Position numbers and translations under genes: made by a program. From contig JAZQGP010000004.1 in the NCBI GenBank assembly GCA_045540015.1, positions 1 to 64,000 of the forward strand: a stretch of DNA of 64,000 bases, in the 5' to 3' direction. Source of the DNA: UMGS1387 sp045540015. GTDB taxonomy: Bacteria > Bacillota > Clostridia > Oscillospirales > CAG-382. The notes under the pieces are model-generated. The model was given only the letters and a program-made list of their open reading frames with translations. It searched no databases and was not told the origin of the DNA. This document shows, piece by piece, positions 7,064 to 16,700 of the stretch (positions within the stretch are counted from its first letter, which is position 1; each line of letters begins with the position of its first letter).

Positions 7064-9291
7064 AAGCTCATGTGGAAGGTTCTTGAGATAACCTCTCTTT
7101 GCTGTTCACGTGAGAGCTTACAGAAGTTTACGGCATATCCCGAAACACGAATTGTAAGATTCGGATACTTATCGGGGTTTTCGTAAGCATCAATGAGTGT
7201 TTCACGGTTTAATACATTTACGTTTATATGGTGAGCCATTTTTGAAAAATATCCGTCAAGAATAGCTACAAGGTTTGAAATTCGTTCTTCGTCATTCTTT
7301 CCGAGTGCGTCGGGAGTTATAGAGAATGTGTTTGAAATGCCGTCACGGCAGTCATTATAGGAGAGCTTTGCAACGGAGTTAAGCGATGCAAGAGCACCGT
7401 TTTCCTCTCTGTTGTGCATCGGGTTTGCACCGGGTGCAAAGGGAGCAAACGCTTCTCGACCGTCGGGAGTTGCACCGGTGTTTTTGCCGTACATTACGTT
7501 TGATGTAATGGTAAGCACGGAAAGAGTATGTATTGCGTTTCTGTAGGTTGGGGTTTTGCGAAGCTCGGTAATGACCTTGTGTGTCATGTCCTTTGCTATA
7601 AGGTCAACTCTGTCATCATCGTTTCCGTATTTGGGGAAATCGCCCGTTGTTTCAAAATTAACGATAAATCCGTTTTCGTCCTTTACGGGCTTAACGTTTG
7701 CAAATTTAATTGCGCTGAGAGAGTCGGTAATAACAGAAAGACCTGCAATACCGAATGCCATAAATCTTTCAACCTCGGTATCGTGAAGCGCCATCTGAGT
7801 TTTTTCGTATGCGTATTTATCGTGCATATAGTGGATAACATTCATGGTGTTGACATACAGACGCATGAGCCATGCGTTATATATATCAAATCTTTCCACA
7901 ACCTCATCAAAATCAAGCTTTTCGGTATCCATTACCGGCATCTGCGGACCCATGTGCATTCCGCTTGTTGTGTCGTAACCGCCGTTGATGGCAATAAGCA
8001 AGAGCTTTGCAAGGTTGCATCTTGCACCGAAGAACTGCATTTGCTTACCTACTCTCATTGCGGAAACACAGCAGGCAATGGCGTAATCATCACCGTAAAG
8101 GGGACGCATAACATCGTCGTTTTCATACTGGATTGAATCTGTATCCCTTGAAACCTTTGCGCAGAACCGTTTAAATGCTTCGGGAAGCGAAAGCGACCAG
8201 AGAACCGTGAGATTAGGTTCGGGAGATGAGCCGAGTGTGTAAAGAGTGTTCAGGATTCTGAAGCTTGACTTTGTAACAAGCGTTCTGCCATCCTCTCCCA
8301 TTCCACCGACAGCTTCGGTTATCCACATCGGGTCTCCGCCGAAAAGCTCGTTGTATTCGGGTGTGCGAAGATGCCTTGCGATTCTGAGCTTTATAACAAA
8401 GTCGTCAAGAAGCTCCTGAGCTGCTTCTTCGGTAAGAACTCCGTTTGCAATATCTCTTTCTATATAAATATCGAAGAATGTGCTGACTCTGCCGAGGCTC
8501 ATTGCAGCACCGTTCTGCTCCTTGATAGCTCCAAGGTATGCAAAATATGTCCACTGAATGGCTTCTCTTGCGTCTTTTGCAGGCTTGCTTATATCAAATC
8601 CGTACATTGCCGCCATTTCCTTGAGATAGCCGAGGAAGGTAATCTGTTGATAAAGCTCTTCGCTCTGACGGATTGTATCTACGTTGAAATCAACATTTAC
8701 AAGATTTGCCTTGTCCTTGGTCTTTTCTTCTATAAGCTTGTCAACGCCGTAGAGAGCAACTCGTCTGTAGTCACCGATAATTCTTCCTCTGCCGTATGCA
8801 TCGGGAAGACCTGTTATAACATGGCACTTTCTTGCGGCTCTCATTTCGTCCGTGTATGCTCTGAAAACACCGTCGTTATGGGTGGTTCTGAATTTGAATT
8901 CCTGCGTGATTTTGGAGCTTACCTTATAACCGTAAGCTTCACACGCCTGCTTTGCCATTCTCATTCCGCCGAAAGGATTTACACCTCTTTTAAGCGGACT
9001 GTCCGTCTGCATGCCGACAATGATTTCCTTGTCCTTGATAATGTAACCGGGCGCATAGGATTTAAGCGAGCATACCGTTTCGGTATCCACGTCAAGCACA
9101 CCGCCGTTTTTCTTTTCAAGCGCAAAAAGCTCGTTTACACGGCTCATTACGGTGTTCGTTCTTTCTGTAGCACCGGCAAGAAAGCTGCAATCACCCTCAT
9201 ACGGCGTGTAATTCTGCTGAATAAAGTCGCGGACATTAATGCTTTCTGTCCACGCACCCTCTTTAAATCCGTTCCACATTTCAAATTTCAT
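7060..9291 (-). CDS. pflB: Pyruvate formate-lyase (formate C-acetyltransferase)
   Basis: A 743-residue glycyl radical enzyme converting pyruvate and CoA to acetyl-CoA and formate, the main anaerobic pyruvate outlet here. The catalytic pair Cys407-Cys408 (ACCVSAM) and the glycyl-radical motif RVSGYAV with Gly718 near the C-terminus identify true PFL as opposed to diol dehydratase-type relatives. The ATG at 9291 has AAGGATGG 8 bases upstream. Transcription starts about 160 bases above and passes a ZTP riboswitch with a terminator before reaching the gene. ZTP signals shortage of 10-formyl-tetrahydrofolate, and the formate made by PFL feeds one-carbon metabolism, which explains the link. Confidence 0.97.
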   Translation of the reverse strand: MKFEMWNGFKEGAWTESINVRDFIQQNYTPYEGDCSFLAGATERTNTVMSRVNELFALEKKNGGVLDVDTETVCSLKSYAPGYIIKDKEIIVGMQTDSPLKRGVNPFGGMRMAKQACEAYGYKVSSKITQEFKFRTTHNDGVFRAYTDEMRAARKCHVITGLPDAYGRGRIIGDYRRVALYGVDKLIEEKTKDKANLVNVDFNVDTIRQSEELYQQITFLGYLKEMAAMYGFDISKPAKDAREAIQWTYFAYLGAIKEQNGAAMSLGRVSTFFDIYIERDIANGVLTEEAAQELLDDFVIKLRIARHLRTPEYNELFGGDPMWITEAVGGMGEDGRTLVTKSSFRILNTLYTLGSSPEPNLTVLWSLSLPEAFKRFCAKVSRDTDSIQYENDDVMRPLYGDDYAIACCVSAMRVGKQMQFFGARCNLAKLLLIAINGGYDTTSGMHMGPQMPVMDTEKLDFDEVVERFDIYNAWLMRLYVNTMNVIHYMHDKYAYEKTQMALHDTEVERFMAFGIAGLSVITDSLSAIKFANVKPVKDENGFIVNFETTGDFPKYGNDDDRVDLIAKDMTHKVITELRKTPTYRNAIHTLSVLTITSNVMYGKNTGATPDGREAFAPFAPGANPMHNREENGALASLNSVAKLSYNDCRDGISNTFSITPDALGKNDEERISNLVAILDGYFSKMAHHINVNVLNRETLIDAYENPDKYPNLTIRVSGYAVNFCKLSREQQREVISRTFHMSL

Positions 9292-9342
9292 TGTTTTTAC
9301 CATCCTTTTCTTTAAGATGTAGCTCCATTGACCGATGCCCTG

Positions 9343-9382
9343 AAAAAAACAGAGCACCTCCCAAAAACAACAGGAGCTGCCC
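9343..9382 (-). terminator. Riboswitch-controlled terminator before pflB
   Basis: A 10-bp stem with one mismatch (GGGCAGCTCC/GGAGGTGCTC on the minus strand) is followed by a run of seven T. The 5' arm uses the last bases of the ZTP aptamer, so ligand-bound aptamer and terminator cannot both form: an ON switch. Confidence 0.8.
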
Positions 9383-9444
9383 AGACGGTCGGCAATATAG
9401 TCTGGCCGCACACTGTGTTGATTCACATTATCCGTCAGTGCGGC
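9378..9444 (-). promoter_or_regulatory. ZTP riboswitch (pfl motif) aptamer
   Basis: On the minus strand the outer stem GCCGCA/TGCGGC encloses CTGACGG and a small hairpin (TGTG...CACA). A linker is followed by CCGACCGTCTGGGCA, the 3' pseudoknot segment conserved in ZTP aptamers (related known examples end in CCGACCGUCUGGGC). Order and spacing agree with the class, and the gene downstream is the one after which the motif was named. Binding of ZTP/ZMP should stop the terminator from forming and raise pflBA expression. Confidence 0.9.
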
Positions 9445-9464
9445 AAATTTCGCGTTGCAGATAT

Positions 9465-9493
9465 ATTATATATGAGGCTTTCAGCTTTGTCAA
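9465..9493 (-). promoter_or_regulatory. Promoter of the pflBA operon
   Basis: Perfect TTGACA, 17-bp spacer and TATAAT on the minus strand, about 15 bases upstream of the riboswitch. The gap from 9494 to 9628 holds nothing that I recognise. Confidence 0.8.
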
Positions 9494-9628
9494 GGGGTTT
9501 TTTGAAAAAAACACAAGATATTGTGGTTTGTTAAAAACTTGGCAACTATATATTGCATGTCTTGGATTGTCGTACACAAGATTTAGACAGGCTGTTGTAT
9601 GAAATGACAGTATAAAGGATTAAACGAC

Positions 9629-9657
9629 TTGCATTTATATAAAAAATGTGGTATACT
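9629..9657 (+). promoter_or_regulatory. Promoter of the DUF2953-ytfJ-ABC operon
   Basis: TTGCAT, 17-bp spacer, TATACT, 30 bases before the first ATG. It looks like a vegetative sigma-A promoter; no sporulation-sigma motif was recognised. Confidence 0.5.
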
Positions 9658-9686
9658 TAATAGGAATTGCAAGCGGAGGTGTAAAA

Positions 9687-10532
9687 ATGATAGTTTTACA
9701 GGTTATTCTGTGGATACTTTTTGCACTTATTTTGCTTGTCGGGCTTACGCTGTGTCTTAAAATCACCGTAAGGCTTAAATACGGAGAACAAAAAGCGGTA
9801 ATACTCGGAATAGGCATTTTCAGGATAAATCTTACAAAGCTTCGCGAAAGGCGCGAGAACAGAAGAAAGAAAAGACCGAAAATACAGCGGCTTTCAAAAA
9901 CTCTGCCAAGCAGTGCACAAGCATTAAAGGTTAATCAAAACAAGCTGCCGGAAGAGAAAAGCGTTCCCGAAGCAGCAAAAACCGATATCCGCACGCTGTC
10001 GTCTGCCACACACGCAAACAAAACTACAGACGAAAAAACACGGGAGAATAAAGAGCCGTCTGAGAAAAAAAGTTCGGTTGATAATGTAAAAAATGCACAC
10101 TCGCCAAAAAAGCAAAGTCTTTCACAAATGCTCAAAGCTTTTATAAAGGGCAAAAATCTCACTGAAAATTTAACCCTTTTAAAGAATATACTGACGGAAA
10201 CCTCGGCGCTGTTTTCAAAGCATGCATGCATAAAAATAAAAAGGCTCAGCGTTATTGTTTCATGTCCCGATGCTGCGGACACGGCAGTGCTTTTCGGCAT
10301 TGCAAACGGCGTAGTTTCTTCGGTTATGGGCATTATCGAGGGCTTTAGAGTGTTTGACACAAAGAACGCATCCGTTGGAGTATATCAGGACTACACTTCG
10401 GGTAAAAGCAGACTTCTCACTGACATATCTTTTTCAATGCGTGTTTTTCATATGCTTTGGTGTCTTACTCCGACGCTTAAAGCGCTTCTTAACAATAAAA
10501 ACAAATCCTCACCAAAGGAGAAAAACTCATGA
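9687..10532 (+). CDS. DUF2953 domain membrane protein
   Basis: A 281-residue protein. One hydrophobic helix (residues about 3-25) is followed by a short folded part, a long low-complexity Lys/Glu/Ser-rich linker (about 60-150) and a C-terminal DUF2953-like part. In Clostridia and Bacilli DUF2953 genes precede ytfJ (gerW), as here, and are linked to sporulation by context only. The ATG at 9687 has GGAGG 6 bases upstream; an earlier in-frame ATG sits in the promoter region. Its stop overlaps the ytfJ ATG (ATGA), which shows tight coupling. Biochemical function is unknown. Confidence 0.75.
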   Translation: MIVLQVILWILFALILLVGLTLCLKITVRLKYGEQKAVILGIGIFRINLTKLRERRENRRKKRPKIQRLSKTLPSSAQALKVNQNKLPEEKSVPEAAKTDIRTLSSATHANKTTDEKTRENKEPSEKKSSVDNVKNAHSPKKQSLSQMLKAFIKGKNLTENLTLLKNILTETSALFSKHACIKIKRLSVIVSCPDAADTAVLFGIANGVVSSVMGIIEGFRVFDTKNASVGVYQDYTSGKSRLLTDISFSMRVFHMLWCLTPTLKALLNNKNKSSPKEKNS

Positions 10533-10960
10533 ATGAAAAAATGAATCTCTCGGAAACAGTAAAGGAAGCAATTGAAAAAATCCGCTCCATGGCAGACACC
10601 AAAACCGTCATCGGAGAGCCTATCAACGTTACAGACAAGACGACGATACTTCCCGTTTCAAAGGTGTCGATAGGTCTTGGTATCGGCGGCGGCGAATACG
10701 GAAAGAGCGCAAATACGGGCTCCGGCGGCGGTACAGGTCTTACGGTAACACCGGTTTGCTTTCTTGTAATTGACAACGAGACGGGCGACACAAAGCTTCT
10801 CAATGTCGGCGAAAACACGGGCTACGACAGCCTTGGCATAATCAGCGCCGTTAACGGCATTGACAAGGCTCTTGACAAGGCTCCCGATATTATCGACAAA
10901 GTCAAGGTTCTTTTCAAGAAGAAGGACTCGGGCGAAAAGGGCGATGCATCAAATGAATAA
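10529..10960 (+). CDS. ytfJ: Sporulation protein YtfJ (GerW family)
   Basis: A 143-residue soluble protein with the family core: VIGEPINV, a TTILPVSKVSIGLGIGGGEYG strand and a Gly-rich GSGGGTGLTVTPVCFLVI segment. In Bacillus subtilis the homologue GerW is forespore-made and needed for normal germination; in Clostridia it travels with DUF2953 as here. A C-terminal Lys/Asp tail ends the protein. It overlaps the DUF2953 gene upstream by 4 bases and the ABC transporter downstream by 8 bases. Its presence suggests that the host belongs to an endospore-forming lineage. Confidence 0.9.
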   Translation: MNEKMNLSETVKEAIEKIRSMADTKTVIGEPINVTDKTTILPVSKVSIGLGIGGGEYGKSANTGSGGGTGLTVTPVCFLVIDNETGDTKLLNVGENTGYDSLGIISAVNGIDKALDKAPDIIDKVKVLFKKKDSGEKGDASNE

Positions 10961-12665
10961 AAGGGGAAACACAAAGGCGAACAGCAAAGAGTCGCTCCGC
11001 TGGATTACACGCGTATCAAAGCCGTATATTCCGTTTGTTGTTTTTCTTATAGTTCTTAACGGTGTTGCGGCGTGCTTCGGTTCTGCAAGCGCGCTTCTTT
11101 CAAAAGAGGTTATCGACAGTGCTGTTGACGGTGCCAAAGGTGCGCTTATATTTTCGTGTGTCCTGTATGTAATTCTCACGCTTTTGCAAATTGTTCTTAA
11201 TGTTGCAACGCGTTATCTTACGGAAAAATGCCGTGCAAAGCTCGATATTGTTTTCAAGGAAAGGCTTTTCAAAAGCCAGCTTTCAAAGCTGTATCCCGAA
11301 ATACGTGCGTTTCATTCGGGTGACCTTGTAAACAGACTTACGGGCGACATTTCGGTTATAACCGATGCAGTGACAACAATTCCCGCGAATATTGCCTCTG
11401 TCGTGGTAAGGCTTGTGTGCGCTTTCGGTGTGCTTGTTGTAATGCAGTGGCAGTTTGCAATTGTATTTGCCGTAGGCGGAATGCTTGTTTTTGTTATAAC
11501 AAGGCTTCTGCGAGAAAGGATAAAGTCACTTCACAAGGATATGCAAAAAGCTGAAGGAAAGGTTCGCTCCTTCTGGCAGGAGGTAACGGAAAATCTGCTC
11601 GTTGTAAAATCCTTTGCATCGGAAAAAAGCTCGTGTGAAAAGAGCGAGGCTCTTCTTTCGGAGCACTATGGTGTCAGAATGAAGAAGGCAAGACTCGGTG
11701 CTGTGTCATCGGGTGCAAACCACACAATAATGCGCGTCGGATATCTGTTTGCGCTTATTTGGTGCTCTGCAAAGCTTCTTGCAAACAAAATGAGCTTTGG
11801 TACGCTGACAGCCATTACCGCGCTTGTCGGGCAGGTTCAGATGCCGTTTGCAAGTCTTTCGGGAATTATGCCAAGATACTACGCGGCGCTTTCTTCGGCA
11901 GAGAGAATCATGGAAATAGAAGCTTTGCCAAACGAAACCAACCCCGACGACGGAAAGCTGAGCGACGTTCAGGCATCTTATGAAAAATTCCGCGGCATAG
12001 AAATTTCCGACATGGATTTTTCTTATGACGGAGAAAATGTTCTTGAAAACGTAAATCTTTGCATAAACAAGGGCGACTTTGTTTCCGTTACAGGTGCTTC
12101 CGGAATAGGAAAAAGCACACTTTTCAAGCTTCTGCTTGACATATATCCGATAGACACAGGAAAAATAGAATATGTTTTTTCCGGCTTCTCGCTTGCTTGC
12201 TCGCCCGAAACAAGAAAGCTGTTTGCATATGTTCCGCAGGGAAATCTGCTGTTCTCGGGAACAATACGGGAAAATCTTGCGTTTCTTGCCGGAGACTGCA
12301 CCGATGATGACATTGAAAAGGCTCTGAAAATCGCCTGTGCCGACACCTTTATGTCAGAAACGCAAAGCGGTCTTGACACTGTGATAGGCGAGGGTGGACT
12401 CGGTCTTTCCGAAGGACAGATTCAGCGTCTTGCCGTTGCAAGAGCGTTGCTCAGCAATGCACCCATTCTGCTTCTTGACGAAGCAACAAGCGCCCTTGAC
12501 GAGCAGACCGAGGCCCGGATGCTGTCAAACATTAAAAGTCTTACCGACAAAACCTGCCTTATTGTTACTCACAAAAAGGCGGCTCTTGACATTTGTACAA
12601 GGCATCTTATCATGAAAAACAAGGCTCTTGCCGAGAGCGAAAAACCGGAGAATATTGAGGTTTAA
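10953..12665 (+). CDS. ABC exporter, fused permease-ATPase (half transporter)
   Basis: A 570-residue half transporter. About residues 15-310 make a six-helix type IV ABC exporter domain; about 345-570 make the ATPase with Walker A GASGIGKST, signature LSEGQ (an unusual variant of LSGGQ), Walker B ILLLDEATSALD and the H-loop histidine in VTHKKAA. The linker before the ATPase and the ATPase itself look short and divergent compared with MsbA/LmrA types. It overlaps the ytfJ stop codon and is thus in the same operon as a sporulation gene, so its cargo may relate to the spore or the cell surface; no substrate can be assigned. No partner half transporter is adjacent, suggesting a homodimer. Confidence 0.85.
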   Translation: MNKRGNTKANSKESLRWITRVSKPYIPFVVFLIVLNGVAACFGSASALLSKEVIDSAVDGAKGALIFSCVLYVILTLLQIVLNVATRYLTEKCRAKLDIVFKERLFKSQLSKLYPEIRAFHSGDLVNRLTGDISVITDAVTTIPANIASVVVRLVCAFGVLVVMQWQFAIVFAVGGMLVFVITRLLRERIKSLHKDMQKAEGKVRSFWQEVTENLLVVKSFASEKSSCEKSEALLSEHYGVRMKKARLGAVSSGANHTIMRVGYLFALIWCSAKLLANKMSFGTLTAITALVGQVQMPFASLSGIMPRYYAALSSAERIMEIEALPNETNPDDGKLSDVQASYEKFRGIEISDMDFSYDGENVLENVNLCINKGDFVSVTGASGIGKSTLFKLLLDIYPIDTGKIEYVFSGFSLACSPETRKLFAYVPQGNLLFSGTIRENLAFLAGDCTDDDIEKALKIACADTFMSETQSGLDTVIGEGGLGLSEGQIQRLAVARALLSNAPILLLDEATSALDEQTEARMLSNIKSLTDKTCLIVTHKKAALDICTRHLIMKNKALAESEKPENIEV

Positions 12666-12677
12666 TTTACATAGCAT

Positions 12678-12710
12678 TACCGCCGCGTAGCTTTACTTAC
12701 TGCGGCGGTA
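12678..12710 (+). terminator. Hairpin terminator after the ABC exporter
   Basis: A perfect 9-bp GC-rich stem (TACCGCCGC/GCGGCGGTA) with a 15-base loop lies 12 bases after the stop. The following T run is weak (TTTGTGTG). Confidence 0.55.
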
Positions 12711-12732
12711 TTTGTGTGATTTCGGCAAAGTA

Positions 12733-12761
12733 TGGACAATATCGTAAAAATATGATATAAT
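12733..12761 (+). promoter_or_regulatory. Promoter of the C39-like peptidase
   Basis: TGGACA, 17-bp spacer, perfect TATAAT, 31 bases before the start codon. Confidence 0.6.
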
Positions 12762-12792
12762 GATAAAAACATTTTCTATATGAGGTGCGATT

Positions 12793-13581
12793 TTGAAAAC
12801 ATCTTTTATATTGCTTGTGGCGGCACTGCTTTGGAATGCGGCTTTGCAATATGTTCCCGATGCTTATCCCAAGGCAGAGAACATTATTGCGGCAGTATAC
12901 GTCAGTAATGAAATTCCGCCGGGTGAAAAAGAAGCTCCGCAGACAAGCAGCGCCGAGACGAAAGAGCCTGCCGCAAATGCGGAAAAGAGCCCGCTTGCAC
13001 AAAGCTTTGCCCTTGATTTCAAATGTGTTCTGCAAAACCCCTCTCTTCCAACCGGATGCGAAGTAACAGCTCTGACGGCAGTTTTGAACTATTACGGCTT
13101 CAACGTAAACAATACATATCTTTCAAAGCATTTCCTTAACAAAGGTCCTGTAGGCACAACAAGTCCGTCCATGGCGTTTGTCGGTGAGCCGTCCTCAAAA
13201 TATGCGTTCGGATGCTTTGCTCCCGTGATTGTTGAATGTGCCGAAAACTATCTTAAGTCTCAGGGCAGTTCTCTCAGGGCATATGACACAACGGGAACAA
13301 GTCTTGACAGTCTTTTCGCCGAGGTTGTAAAAGGACATCCCGTTATAATATGGGCAACCATGTACATGAGTGCCTCTTACGAAACCACAATATGGAATGC
13401 TGACGGCTCTACAATAAGCTGGCCGGCAAACGAGCATTGTGTGGTTCTTTACGGATATGACAAGGAAAGAAATGTTGTCATGATTGCAGATCCTCTCAAA
13501 GGCAACGTCGAATACCCCACGGAGCTTTTTACAAAAAGGTTTGATGAATTGCTTATGCAGTCGGTTATAATCGGATATTGA
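12793..13581 (+). CDS. Exported C39-like cysteine peptidase (Peptidase_C39_2)
   Basis: A 262-residue protein with a hydrophobic N-terminal export helix (about 3-20), an Ala/Glu/Pro-rich spacer to about residue 68 and a papain-like peptidase domain. The catalytic Cys lies in LPTGCEVTALTAVLNYYG (about residue 88), the His in NEHCVVLYGYD (about 215) and the Asp in IADPLKG (about 232). This is the stand-alone C39_2 family, common as secreted or membrane-tethered hydrolases in Clostridia and distinct from the peptidase of bacteriocin exporters. Neighbouring ABC exporter notwithstanding, promoter and terminators isolate it as a single gene. Confidence 0.82.
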   Translation: MKTSFILLVAALLWNAALQYVPDAYPKAENIIAAVYVSNEIPPGEKEAPQTSSAETKEPAANAEKSPLAQSFALDFKCVLQNPSLPTGCEVTALTAVLNYYGFNVNNTYLSKHFLNKGPVGTTSPSMAFVGEPSSKYAFGCFAPVIVECAENYLKSQGSSLRAYDTTGTSLDSLFAEVVKGHPVIIWATMYMSASYETTIWNADGSTISWPANEHCVVLYGYDKERNVVMIADPLKGNVEYPTELFTKRFDELLMQSVIIGY

Positions 13582-13584
13582 CTT

Positions 13585-13606
13585 AAACGCAGGTTTTCCT
13601 GCGTTT
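13585..13606 (+). terminator. Intrinsic terminator after the C39-like gene
   Basis: A 9-bp stem (AAACGCAGG/CCTGCGTTT) with a TTTT loop and a T-rich tail directly follows the stop codon. Confidence 0.8.
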
Positions 13607-13661
13607 TTTATATTTTAAAACAAATGTCGGATTTTCTTAATTACATTACATTTTTTTGAAG

Positions 13662-13689
13662 TTGACAAGTTTTATATTTATGGTAGAAT
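13662..13689 (+). promoter_or_regulatory. Promoter of the SLH/WbsX surface enzyme
   Basis: Perfect TTGACA, 16-bp spacer, TAGAAT, about 90 bases upstream of the start codon. Confidence 0.6.
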
Positions 13690-13711
13690 ATAGATAATGA
13701 AAATTCTATTG

Positions 13712-13758
13712 CTTACTGTGAATAACAGTAAGGATAGGCTTTTCGGAAAATCCGAAAA
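13712..13758 (+). promoter_or_regulatory. Two hairpins in the leader of the SLH gene
   Basis: Two perfect 8-bp stem-loops stand in series in the untranslated leader: CTTACTGT/ACAGTAAG (13712-13732) and TTTTCGGA/TCCGAAAA (13740-13758). They sit just above the ribosome site and may stabilise the mRNA, as hairpins do for highly expressed surface proteins. Confidence 0.45.
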
Positions 13759-13781
13759 TCACAAAAAACGGAGGTTTTATT

Positions 13782-16700
13782 ATGAAGAAAACCCGATTTC
13801 TGACAGTACTTGCTGCAGCTATGCTTTCGGCGCTTTTCCTGTCACTTTCGACACAGGCGGCATTTGAAAAAATGCTGACCTACACACAAGGACAGTTTAC
13901 AGACGTTTCCGAGAGTGCCTGGTATGCAAAGGATGTGCAGAGTGCATACGAGCTTGGCTTTATGAACGGCAAAAGCGCAAACACAATGGTTCCCGACGGC
14001 ACTGTTACGGTTGCCGAGGCAATAACCATTGCAAGCCGTGTGCATGCTATATACAACGGTCTTGGAGAAATCCCGAAAACCGCCGGCGGCAATTGGTATG
14101 ACATGTATGTAAACTACGCATCGGAAAAGGGTATATTTGAAACCGGATATTTTAATTCCTACGACAGACCTGTGAGACGTTACGAAATGGCGACTCTCTT
14201 TGCAAACGCAATGCCGAAGGAATATTTTACAGCGAAAAACAATGTTGCTTCAATTCCTGACGTAAACGAAAATGAGGAGTATGCAGACACGCTTCTCATG
14301 CTCTACAGGGCAGGTGTTGTTCTGGGTTCTGACGAATACGGCACTTTTCATCCGACAAACCCGATAAAGAGAAGCGAGGCTGCGGCTATTATAAACCGTG
14401 TTGCACTTCCCGAAAACAGAGTGTCGGGAATTCTGAAAAGTCTTCCCGAATACGAAGAAGCATATTACATAATTGACGACTTCACAATGACTCAGCTCAC
14501 AAGAGGAACCCTCTCTCTTACTTCAAGCTGGAACTACGACAACCGTTTTTCGTCTACTCTTGACCTTGCAGGTACAACAACAAACGTGCTTACCGACGAC
14601 AAAACCGATGGTTATGTTGCCATCAACAGAAGCTTTGAGCCTGAAAACTACGGCTTTATAACTCTTCGCGGTTCTGTTACTCTCACGGCTGCCTCAAGCG
14701 GCATGAGAATGTATTTTGAAAACACAAGCGGCAAAAACGTGCTTGAGCTTTACTCCAAGGACGGCGTTTTCGCTTTCAAAGGACAGAACGACATAAAATC
14801 CGAGATTAAGGTTGAAAACGGTACGGTATTCTACGAAATAGACATAAATCTTGACGAAAAAACCGCAGTTGCATATATCAACGAAGAAAAGGTCGGAGAA
14901 GTAAACCTCGGTGACTTTGAAAACCTTGCAAGGCTGTATTTTGCAACCACAAAAGAGGATACTCTTACCGTAACACCGAATACTGTGCATATGTACAAAA
15001 ACTACTATGCAAACGAGGATTTTGAATCCGGCAAAATTCCGTATGACTGGACCTCTTCCAACTCTGCAATTGAAAAGCTTACCGACTCAAGAGACGAAAA
15101 CAGCCTTGCAATAAGTGCAGGCGGTTCTTCGGAGAAAAAGCTCTCTTCTCTTAAAGGCGGCAAGGTTGTAACAGAAGCATATATATACATCCCCGAAAAA
15201 ACCGGCAAGGCAACCTTAAATGTCGGAAATGCTTACAGCATTACAATCGCTGACGGAAAGCTTTCTGCAGGCGATATTACAAAAGCAATCAAAAACCACC
15301 TTTGGTACTGCATCCATGTTGAAAGTGATGCAGACAAGGGTATAGCAAAGGTTTATGTAAACGGAAAGAATATCGGCAGTATAAATATGAAAGCCGACGC
15401 CATTGACAGTATTGCGTTTACAAATACAGGCAGCGACAAGGTTTATGTTGACGACATAAAGGTATACAGGATATACGACTACACAGACTATGTTTCTGCA
15501 CCCGAAAAAGTGCAGTCCGACGAGCATCTTGTTATAATGAGCGTTTGCTCCCTCTGGAGAGAGGGTTCGCACTTTGGCTGGGACTTTGTTTCACCGTACG
15601 AGGAATGTTCGCCTCTTATGGGTTACTATGACGAGGGTATTCCGGAAACCAGCGATTGGGAAATAAAAATTATGGCAGAGCACGGTGTCGATGCCATGCA
15701 GTACTGCTGGTTCCATGCGGATGCCGAGGATTTTTCCACTCCGCAGAAGCACCCGTATCTTGCCGAGGCTCTGCATGACGGATATTTCTATGCAAAGTAC
15801 AGCAACACGGTTGATTTCTCCATCATGTGGGAAAACGCCTCCTACGGCGGCGGAAGCATGAGAATGACACTTGACCAGTTTAAGAGCTACATCTGGGATT
15901 ACTGGGTAGAATGGTATTTTACAGACTCAAGATATCTGACAGTTGACAACAAGCCCGTTCTTGAAATCTATTCGCTTTCCAACTTTGTAAAAATGCTTGG
16001 CGGCACAGAAAACGCAAAGAAAGCAATTGCTTTCATGCGTGAGGACATAAAAAATTACGGCTACGACGGGCTTATTCTTCTCGGATGCGACAACGGTTTG
16101 TCCGAGGTTACCATAAAAGAAGCAGCAGAGCTTGATGTTGATTCAATACTTGCATATGGGTGGAGCGGTGAAAAGGCAGGACAACCCGATTATCAGAAAG
16201 AGATTTATGATATTGCTCTTGCAAACCTTGAACAGTATGACAGCATAACCTACATACCCACCGTCGGAGCAGGCTGGAACATTCTCGGTTGGGAAAACCT
16301 CCGCCGTCAAATGGCAACCTATGATGAACTCGTGCAATCTCTTGAGCATGCAAGGGCAGCCATCGATGCACAGTCAGACAAGAAATCCAATTGGGACGGC
16401 AAGGCTGTATATCTCAGCACCTGGAACGAATACGGCGAAGGTCACTGGATTGCCCCTACAGGTGTTCACGGTTTTGACTATGTGGATGCTTTAAGGCACG
16501 TATATACAAATGCGTCTTCATCTCACGACGATGCTGTTCCAACGATAAATCAGCAAAAGCGTATCTGCCACATGTACAACGACTTCAGAACGCCGATACG
16601 TCAGATGCTTGTTGATTATGACCCGAACAAATCTCAGGACATTCCCGACAGACTTCTTCACGAATGGAAGTTTGAAACAAAGGAGGCGGCAAACGGCTGG

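Noticed and set aside
7528..8136. A 202-codon plus-strand frame inside pflB
   Set aside because: Same reason: shadow of the pflB reading frame.
8371..9315. A 314-codon plus-strand frame antisense to pflB
   Set aside because: It is the complement of a highly conserved coding region, has no ribosome site and a cysteine/histidine-heavy composition typical of antisense frames.
10944..10960. Longer N-terminus of the ABC exporter reaching back to 10860
   Set aside because: That lead overlaps ytfJ out of frame, is Arg-rich and lacks a ribosome site; the ATG at 10953 is the sensible start.
12793..13581. Bacteriocin-processing system (C39 peptidase plus ABC exporter)
   Set aside because: The peptidase is a separate exported C39_2 protein with its own promoter, and no double-glycine leader peptide gene was found.
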